Shown here: piece by piece, positions 7,021-11,854 of the stretch
How the letters are laid out: each line of letters begins with the position of its first letter
How positions within the stretch are numbered: position 1 is the stretch's first letter
NCBI GenBank assembly: GCA_947383875.1
Contig: CANDEX010000051.1
Location: forward strand, 1-11,854
Length of the DNA stretch: 11,854 nt
Source of the DNA: an uncultured Azospirillum sp.
GTDB taxonomy: Bacteria > Pseudomonadota > Alphaproteobacteria > RF32 > CAG-239
Reading direction: 5' to 3'
Notes under the pieces: generated by a model
The model's database searches: none
Told to the model about the DNA's origin: nothing
What the model saw: the letters and a program-made list of their open reading frames with translations, nothing else
Program-made: the position numbers and the translations under genes

Positions 7021-7205
7021 GAACCAAGTGGTTCAGGAACTGTGAGAGGTTCCGTTAACAGCGGCGGTGTTAGTACCGCCTATAGATACTAACGCCGTTC
7101 TGGGACTTACCGCATATTACGGTGGTCGGGATAAGCCTTAACCTATTGGTTAAAGGCGGTTATCGCTGTTATAACTCTCTCACTAAAATCTTGACCACCG
7201 CCTTT
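7021..7205 (+). ncRNA. Highly structured leader or sRNA upstream of the XRE gene
   Basis: The 325 bases between the YbjN gene and the XRE gene hold no convincing ORF but fold strongly. GTGAGAG (7042-7048) pairs with CTCTCAC (7177-7183). TAACAGCG (7056-7063) pairs with CGCTGTTA (7164-7171). Together they close a junction with three arms. Arm 1 is GGCGGT/ACCGCC (7063-7068 with 7075-7080), or alternatively GTTAGTA/TACTAAC (7069-7075 with 7087-7093) plus GGC/GCC. Arm 2 is GAC..ACCG/CGGT.GTC (7104-7127). Arm 3 is GCC-TTAACC/GGTTAA.GGC (7135-7157) with a TATT loop. Competing perfect helices exist: CGGTGGTC/GACCACCG (7120-7127 with 7193-7200) and AAAGGCGGT/ACCGCCTTT (7152-7160 with 7197-7205). Upstream hairpins lie at 6996-7016 and 7021-7034. 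No T-tract terminator precedes the start codon, so a cis-acting leader is favoured over a free sRNA. I know of no matching family. Confidence 0.5.
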
Positions 7206-7235
7206 GATATTAAAATAAATATTCCGAGGTCTCAT

Positions 7236-7682
7236 ATGGCTGAAGCTACCGCTCCTTCCTCTTGTCGTTATCAATCTCTCTCTGTAACCCCCGTTGATAA
7301 ACACATCGGTCAACGGATAAAATTACGGCGCATTTACCTCAAAATGTCACAGGAAAAACTCGGACAATCTATTGGACTGACCTTTCAACAAATTCAAAAA
7401 TACGAAAAAGGCTTAAACAGAATTAACGTCAGCCGTCTATGGGACATCAGTCAGGCCCTGCAAGTCGACATCAATTATTTTTTTGAAAATATACCTCAAA
7501 ATTCGATAGATTTCTCTGATAAGCTCATCGTCTCATCCCCAAACAGCAAAACTTGTTATTCGGAAAAAGACTTAAAACTATTAAACCTCTTTAGCAAAAT
7601 AAACAATCCGCAAATTATGCAAATTATAGACAAGCTTTTGAACACATTGGCTTTCCCCAATAAGAAACAAGAAAATGATTAA
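7236..7682 (+). CDS. XRE-family transcriptional regulator
   Basis: This is a 148-aa DNA-binding protein. Residues 1-20 form a low-complexity lead. An HTH_3 (Cro/C1-type) domain spans about 23-85: VDKHIGQRIKLRRIYLKMSQ starts it, helix 2 is about 38-48, the likely recognition helix TFQQIQKYEKG is 49-59, and SRLWDISQALQVDINYFFE completes the five-helix bundle. The C-terminal 60 residues (helical KDLKLLNLFSKIN and PQIMQIIDKLL) may dimerise. This arrangement matches small XRE regulators widespread in alphaproteobacteria; targets are unknown. The ATG at 7236 has GAGGT 5 nt upstream. The reading frame stays open back to 7122, but that stretch lies in the structured leader and lacks a better start. 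A perfect 12-bp terminator stem begins right after the stop codon. Confidence 0.92.
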   Translation: MAEATAPSSCRYQSLSVTPVDKHIGQRIKLRRIYLKMSQEKLGQSIGLTFQQIQKYEKGLNRINVSRLWDISQALQVDINYFFENIPQNSIDFSDKLIVSSPNSKTCYSEKDLKLLNLFSKINNPQIMQIIDKLLNTLAFPNKKQEND

Positions 7683-7713
7683 AAAAATACCCGGCACACA
7701 ACCGGGTATTTTT
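7683..7713. terminator. Bidirectional intrinsic terminator between XRE gene and ftsH
   Basis: A perfect 12-bp inverted repeat, AAAAATACCCGG (7683-7694) with CCGGGTATTTTT (7702-7713), has a 7-nt loop. The core is GC-rich and A/T tracts flank both sides, so it can end transcription in both directions. It lies immediately after the XRE stop and 11 bp after the convergent ftsH stop. Confidence 0.93.
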
Positions 7714-7724
7714 ATTTTCTCCAA

Positions 7725-9590
7725 TCAGATTTCCGGAATAGAAGCTTGCATCCTTTTGCTTTCTTCCACCGGACAATCTGCTGACTGATTAATTTTCTCT
7801 CCGGCAATCACTTGCTTAATTTCATCACCGGTCAAAGTCTCATATTCAATCAATGCTTCTGCCAGCATCGTCCATTCTTTCTCTTTTTCACGCAAAAGCT
7901 TCTTCGCTCCCTCGTATCCTTCATTGACCAGACGCTTAATTTCCGCATCAACCAAACGAGCAGTCTCTTCACTCATATTTTTACTTTGCGTAACAGACTT
8001 TCCGAGGAAAACTTCACCGGAATTTTCAGCATACAACACTGGCCCCAGCGCATCACTCATTCCCCATTCCGTCACCATGGAGCGAGCCAAATTGGTCGCC
8101 ATTTGAATATCACCGGAAGCACCGGATGTCACGGCATCATAACCGAATTTCATTTCTTCGGCCACACGCCCACCCATTGCAACAATCAACCGCGACATCA
8201 TCTGCTGACGTGTAATGGAATAACGGTCCTTTTCCGGCAGCTGCTGAACCATACCCAACGCACGTCCCCGAGGAATAATCGTTGCCTTATGAATAGGATC
8301 GGAACCTTCGGTAAACAAACTGCAGATTGCATGACCAGCCTCATGATAAGCCGTGTTCATTTTTTCGCGCTCATCCATTGCCATAGATTTGCGTTCTGTC
8401 CCCATTAAAACCTTATCTTTGGCTTCATCAAAATCTTTCAATGTCACTTTGCGTTTATTTTTACGCGCAGCCAACAAAGCAGCCTCATTTACCAGATTAG
8501 CCAAATCGGCACCGGAAAATCCGGGGGTTCCTCTGGCAACTGTTGTCAAATCGACATCTTTAGCCAACGGAACCTTTTTAACATGAACCTTCAAAATCTC
8601 TTCGCGGCCTTTGATATCCGGATTAGATACCGTTACCTGTCGGTCAAAACGCCCCGGACGCAGCAAAGCCGGATCCAAAACATCCGGACGGTTTGTAGCA
8701 GCAATCAAAATCACATTCTGATTGTCATCAAAACCATCCATTTCCACCAATAACTGGTTTAATGTCTGTTCGCGTTCATCATTTCCGCCGCCCAATCCAG
8801 CACCACGATGCCGTCCGACAGCATCAATTTCATCAATAAACAACAAACATGGAGCATTCTTTTTCGCCTGTGCAAACATATCACGAACCCGCGATGCCCC
8901 CACACCAACAAACATCTCTACAAAATCAGATCCCGAAATAGAGAAAAACGGCACATTCGCCTCTCCGGCAACCGCTTTAGCCAACAAGGTCTTACCTGTA
9001 CCCGGAGGGCCGACCATCAACACGCCTTTCGGAATACGACCGCCCAAACGCTGAAATTTGGAAGGATCCTTCAGAAAATCAATAATTTCCTCTAATTCTT
9101 GCTTAGATTCGTCACAACCGGCCACATCGGCAAAAGTCACCTTTTTATTATTTTCAATCAAACGAGCACGCGACTTCCCGAAACTCATCGCCTTATTGTT
9201 TCCGGAACTGGCTTGACGCATAAAATAAACCCAAACACCGATAAGCAAAATCATCGGAAACCACGAAATCACGATTCCCCAGAATGTATTAGAAGAAGTG
9301 TCTTCCGGCTGAGCTTCAACCTTCACACCATTTTTGCGCAAAGTTTCCACCATCGTCGGATCATACGGTGCATAGGTAAAGAAACTGCGCCCGTCTGTCA
9401 GTTTACCTTCAATATTGGCACCGGCAATAGTCACTTCGCTGATTTTTTTGTTCTCAGCCTCATTCATGAACTCAGAGAAAGCCAGCTCTGAAAAATTGGC
9501 TTTTTTAGCTGATTCGGTAAAATGATTCATCAGTGAGGAAAGCAGCAAAATAGCTACAATCCAAACAATAAGATTTCTTCCTGAATTCAT
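7725..9590 (-). CDS. ftsH: ATP-dependent zinc metalloprotease FtsH
   Basis: FtsH is an inner-membrane AAA+ protease. It extracts and degrades misassembled membrane proteins and short-lived regulators, and in many bacteria controls LpxC and sigma-32 levels. The protein is 621 aa. Membrane segments lie at about 7-22 and 104-124, flanking a periplasmic domain. The AAA module has Walker A GPPGTGKT (194-201), the pore loop MFVGVG (226-231), Walker B LLFIDEID (249-256) and the second region of homology with RPGRFDR (311-317). The protease domain has the zinc motif HEAGH (416-420), with a likely third ligand Asp494 in SGDIQMAT. All catalytic residues are intact. The ATG at 9588-9590 has AAGGA upstream. 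It follows tilS by 53 bp on the same strand, the usual alphaproteobacterial order. Confidence 0.98.
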   Translation of the reverse strand: MNSGRNLIVWIVAILLLSSLMNHFTESAKKANFSELAFSEFMNEAENKKISEVTIAGANIEGKLTDGRSFFTYAPYDPTMVETLRKNGVKVEAQPEDTSSNTFWGIVISWFPMILLIGVWVYFMRQASSGNNKAMSFGKSRARLIENNKKVTFADVAGCDESKQELEEIIDFLKDPSKFQRLGGRIPKGVLMVGPPGTGKTLLAKAVAGEANVPFFSISGSDFVEMFVGVGASRVRDMFAQAKKNAPCLLFIDEIDAVGRHRGAGLGGGNDEREQTLNQLLVEMDGFDDNQNVILIAATNRPDVLDPALLRPGRFDRQVTVSNPDIKGREEILKVHVKKVPLAKDVDLTTVARGTPGFSGADLANLVNEAALLAARKNKRKVTLKDFDEAKDKVLMGTERKSMAMDEREKMNTAYHEAGHAICSLFTEGSDPIHKATIIPRGRALGMVQQLPEKDRYSITRQQMMSRLIVAMGGRVAEEMKFGYDAVTSGASGDIQMATNLARSMVTEWGMSDALGPVLYAENSGEVFLGKSVTQSKNMSEETARLVDAEIKRLVNEGYEGAKKLLREKEKEWTMLAEALIEYETLTGDEIKQVIAGEKINQSADCPVEESKRMQASIPEI

Positions 9591-9643
9591 TCGCGGATTC
9601 CTTAAATTAAAATGTTACCCACTAATATATAGGGTGAAGCAGG

Positions 9644-10729
9644 TTAAAACTCAATAGACATTTTGTTTTTTACCAACACTGCTCTGAGTTTATACGGCAA
9701 ATCAACATTCTGATATGCGGGAAAACACTCGGTAAACTTTTTCCATAAAGTTTTAGACAACTGTTTTTTCAATCTCAATTCAGGAATAATCCATAATTTT
9801 CTGCGACTGATAAAAACGTCACAATGCCCCAAAGTCGCCCCGTGAAAATCCCCCTTAAGCCGCAATGCCAAACGCTCAATATCTTCTGAACGCGGAGTAT
9901 AAGGATTACCGCCGACTTGTTTAATCAGTATCCGCAAAACCTGATGTATAAGCTCGTCATGCACCGCTGTCAAAACACTAATCGGCAAAGAAACGGCAAC
10001 CTCATCCCACCAGACTACATTGTTCTGAATAAAAGCATCTCTCTGCTGAACAATATACTCATTGCTGCGCGCCAAAATACGCATCGTATCAACAATACGC
10101 TGCGCACTAATTCCTGTCATCTCCTCCATAATCGGCAAGAATTTGCGCATCCGGCAACGCAAAAAATCCTCACTTTGATTCGTGGGATCCTCAACCCAAT
10201 CAATATGACGCTGAGATAAGTACGCTCTCAAATCATCTGAAAAAACATCTAACAATGGTCGAACAATTTTAAGCCCGTCTCGCCGACTAAGCTCGGACAT
10301 TCCGCACAACCCCGTCAAACCACTGCCCCGCTGCAAACGAATAAGAAACGTTTCTGCTTGATCTTGTTGATGATGAGCCACACATAATGTCTCAACCTCA
10401 TGAGCCTGACACCATCCGCACAAGAGAGCATAACGAGCTTCGCGCGCAGCTTCTTCAATTCCTGTAGACGGCTTCTTCCCCTGCCAAACCAAAATATGAT
10501 GTTCAATCCCATACTTTGCCATCAACTGAGAAACATAATCCGCCTCTGCTGACGATTCTTCACGCAAACCATGATCCACCGTCAATGCAATAACGCGTCT
10601 ACCCTGTGGCCGCAATATCTCGTCCAGCAAGAAAACCAAAGCCAAAGAATCAGCACCGCCGGATACACCTACAGCAACCCGATCTCCCGTAATATGCGAT
10701 ATGTTAATGATGTTTTTCAAATTTGTCAT
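9644..10729 (-). CDS. tilS: tRNA(Ile)-lysidine synthase TilS
   Basis: TilS attaches lysine to C34 of tRNA-Ile(CAU) using ATP, changing its codon recognition from AUG to AUA and its identity from Met to Ile, and is essential in most bacteria. The N-terminal PP-loop ATPase has SGGADS at 23-28, followed by ALTVDHGLR and VAHHQQDQAETFLIRL, the signature stretches of this family, and VEDPTNQ. The protein is 361 aa, shorter than the 432-aa E. coli enzyme. The extreme C-terminal substrate-binding domain looks reduced, as in several other short TilS proteins. The ATG at 10727-10729 lacks a clear ribosome site. The gene is 39 bp after cpoB with no terminator between, so co-transcription is likely, as is continued reading into ftsH. 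Confidence 0.95.
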   Translation of the reverse strand: MTNLKNIINISHITGDRVAVGVSGGADSLALVFLLDEILRPQGRRVIALTVDHGLREESSAEADYVSQLMAKYGIEHHILVWQGKKPSTGIEEAAREARYALLCGWCQAHEVETLCVAHHQQDQAETFLIRLQRGSGLTGLCGMSELSRRDGLKIVRPLLDVFSDDLRAYLSQRHIDWVEDPTNQSEDFLRCRMRKFLPIMEEMTGISAQRIVDTMRILARSNEYIVQQRDAFIQNNVVWWDEVAVSLPISVLTAVHDELIHQVLRILIKQVGGNPYTPRSEDIERLALRLKGDFHGATLGHCDVFISRRKLWIIPELRLKKQLSKTLWKKFTECFPAYQNVDLPYKLRAVLVKNKMSIEF

Positions 10730-10768
10730 AGCAAGCTAAAATCACAAGAGTAAGAACCTTTTGCAATT

Positions 10769-11611
10769 TTATTTACATTTGAGTTTATTCGCTTCAGCCT
10801 TAGCTTTCTTTAACAACGCGGCCTCTGCCTTAGGAAACTCTTTGGCAACATTTGTCAGAGCTGTGCAAGCTTCTGCTTTCTTGCCAAGTTGGTTCATTGC
10901 CATTCCCAATTTATAGAGACTTTCTGCCCCTTTGGCACCGTTTTTATATTTTTCATAACCTTTCCCGAAAGAAACTGCCGCTTTGGCATAATCTTTTTGA
11001 GAATAGTAAACTTCTCCTAACCAATATTGAGCATTTGAGGCCAGCTTATCAGTAGAAAAACGATCCAGAACAATCGTAAAATTCTGTTCTGCTTTGGAAT
11101 AATTTCCGGCATTAAAAGCTTCTAAGCCATCCTGATAAATTTTATTGACATCCTGCCCTTCAACCGGAGCCAGATCATCCCCTTTAATAGAGTCGCCGGT
11201 TAAAGATTTGGGAGCATTATCTGCTTTAGGAGCGGCAAACTTCGGCCCTTTAGAAACCGTTCCGGCTCCACCGTTAATTGGCTTACCCTCAATCATTTTA
11301 ATTCGAACATCAACATCTTTATTAATCATATCCAAACGGTCATTCAAGGTTTTGATTTTATACCCCAGTTCTTCAATTTTACCGTTCATCTGACGCATCT
11401 GTTCTTCAAAATCACTCATCCGCACCAAAATATCTGAAGATTTCCCTGCCGGCAAGTTGCTTTGATCTCTGTATAATTGACGTTGCAAAACCTCAATATC
11501 TTCTCGCAGACTGTTGACTTCTCGCTGAGACGCATAGTTCCCAATGGCCTGAACAGGTGCCGCCAACAAACAACAGCCTAAAACAACTCCGGAAAACTTA
11601 ACTTTATTCAT
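10769..11611 (-). CDS. cpoB: Cell division coordinator CpoB (YbgF), Tol-Pal system
   Basis: CpoB is a periplasmic protein that links Tol-Pal constriction to peptidoglycan synthesis (PBP1B/LpoB in E. coli). From the chosen start it is 280 aa. The signal peptide (MNKVKF, then a hydrophobic core ending APVQA) has predicted cleavage near residue 22. A coiled coil runs from about 28 to 108 (TolA-binding trimerisation region in homologues), followed by a Gly/Pro/Lys-rich linker (110-152) and TPR repeats (154-280, for example YQDGLEAFNAGNYSKAEQNF). An ATG three codons upstream (11618-11620) abuts the AAGGA ribosome site. The ATG at 11609-11611 has correct spacing and gives the better signal peptide. 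Pal lies just upstream, but a terminator intervenes, so cpoB probably has its own promoter; TTGAGC (11677-11682) and TAAATT (11654-11659), 17 nt apart, are a weak candidate. Confidence 0.94.
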   Translation of the reverse strand: MNKVKFSGVVLGCCLLAAPVQAIGNYASQREVNSLREDIEVLQRQLYRDQSNLPAGKSSDILVRMSDFEEQMRQMNGKIEELGYKIKTLNDRLDMINKDVDVRIKMIEGKPINGGAGTVSKGPKFAAPKADNAPKSLTGDSIKGDDLAPVEGQDVNKIYQDGLEAFNAGNYSKAEQNFTIVLDRFSTDKLASNAQYWLGEVYYSQKDYAKAAVSFGKGYEKYKNGAKGAESLYKLGMAMNQLGKKAEACTALTNVAKEFPKAEAALLKKAKAEANKLKCK

Positions 11612-11653
11612 CGCACGCATCCTTACACTGATTTATTTCAAATACTTGAGCAT

Positions 11654-11682
11654 AATTTAATACCAAAATACCACAAGCTCAA
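11654..11682 (-). promoter_or_regulatory. Weak candidate promoter for cpoB-tilS-ftsH
   Basis: On the minus strand TTGAGC (11677-11682), 17 nt and TAAATT (11654-11659) lie between the pal terminator and cpoB. A 7-bp inverted repeat, CTTGAGC (11645-11651) with GCTCAAG (11677-11683), brackets the same segment and could be an operator. Each element is a weak match. The main argument is that a terminator lies upstream. Confidence 0.22.
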
Positions 11683-11713
11683 GCACTAAACCCGATGTAT
11701 CCACGCCTCGAAT

Positions 11714-11746
11714 AAAAAAAGAGCACCTCCCAAACCGGAGGTGCTC
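11714..11746 (-). terminator. Intrinsic terminator downstream of pal
   Basis: A perfect 10-bp stem, GAGCACCTCC (11721-11730) with GGAGGTGCTC (11737-11746), has a 6-nt loop. On the minus strand it is followed by seven T residues (11714-11720). The direction matches pal, whose stop is 31 bp upstream. It should separate tol-pal transcription from cpoB. Confidence 0.9.
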
Positions 11747-11777
11747 CTTTGAACCTGAACGTTCTTAAAGTCGGTAA

Positions 11778-11854
11778 TTAGTTACCAGCTTTAACAACGG
11801 TTACAGCACGACGGTTCTGAGCCCAGGCAGCTTCGTTGTTGCCCAGTACTGCCG
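11778..11854 (-). CDS. pal: Peptidoglycan-associated lipoprotein Pal, C-terminal fragment
   Basis: Only the last 24 codons and the stop are inside the window; the gene continues past the right edge. The translated end, AVLGNNEAAWAQNRRAV then TVVKAGN, matches the OmpA-like C-terminus of Pal. The NRR motif and preceding acidic residue belong to the helix near the diaminopimelate-binding pocket. Pal is an outer-membrane lipoprotein that binds peptidoglycan and TolB. Its position directly before cpoB is the standard tol-pal order and supports the call. Lgt, also in this window, would lipidate it. Confidence 0.9.
   Translation of the reverse strand, partial: AVLGNNEAAWAQNRRAVTVVKAGN

Noticed and set aside
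6487..7027. Minus-strand open frames of 155 and 110 codons across the YbjN gene and the RNA leader.
   Set aside because: They lie antisense to a clear YbjN family protein, overlap each other, and show no recognisable domain or ribosome site.
7018..7060. Possible 6S RNA, because the GAACC-AAG-GGTTC hairpin resembles one near the 3' end of enterobacterial 6S.
   Set aside because: The match is a short self-complementary hairpin. The long rod with a central bubble that defines 6S is not present upstream, and the longer pairings here form a multi-arm junction instead.
7812..9491. Several long plus-strand open frames opposite ftsH (up to 198 codons).
   Set aside because: They are shadows of the ftsH coding strand: composition is Ser/His/Arg/Thr-rich, no ribosome sites are seen, and FtsH is complete and certain on the other strand.

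Overview
The window looks like chromosomal DNA of a moderately AT-rich alphaproteobacterium. I infer this from four things: the Tol-Pal order pal–cpoB–tilS–ftsH; an alphaproteobacterial-type YbjN protein; a free-standing prephenate dehydratase with a fused ACT domain; and a small XRE regulator of a kind common in that class. No tRNA, rRNA, CRISPR, insertion sequence or phage gene is visible. The exact lineage cannot be fixed from the sequence. An uncultivated, host-associated or aquatic alphaproteobacterium would fit.

Layout, left to right. (a) Positions 47-3000 hold four minus-strand genes. Read in transcription order they are pheA (phenylalanine synthesis), glmM (glucosamine-1-phosphate for peptidoglycan and LPS), a 70-aa orphan and a 106-aa membrane orphan. 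(b) From 3006 a plus-strand unit carries queA (queuosine tRNA modification), then a multi-pass membrane protein with a degenerate GGDEF domain. The 3' end of that gene overlaps the 3' end of the convergent lgt (lipoprotein diacylglyceryl transferase). (c) Positions 6164-7720 hold a plus-strand region with two long leaders. One precedes a YbjN-domain protein. The other, about 265 nt, precedes an XRE-family regulator and folds extensively. A perfect 12-bp bidirectional terminator closes this unit against ftsH. (d) Positions 7725-11854 hold minus-strand ftsH, tilS, cpoB and the last 24 codons of pal. A minus-strand terminator separates pal from cpoB.

Functionally, much of the window serves the cell envelope: Pal and CpoB (outer-membrane constriction and peptidoglycan synthesis coordination), Lgt (lipidates lipoproteins such as Pal), FtsH (membrane protease) and GlmM (cell-wall precursor). 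The rest is tRNA modification (QueA, TilS) and amino-acid synthesis (PheA).

The most interesting unexplained item is the 5' leader of the XRE gene (about 6971-7235). Long-range complementary segments close a multi-arm junction, and several arms have perfect mutually exclusive alternatives, as expected of an RNA switch or a structured sRNA. I could not match it to any RNA family I know. The catalytically degenerate GGDEF protein beside queA and the two small orphan genes behind glmM come next.
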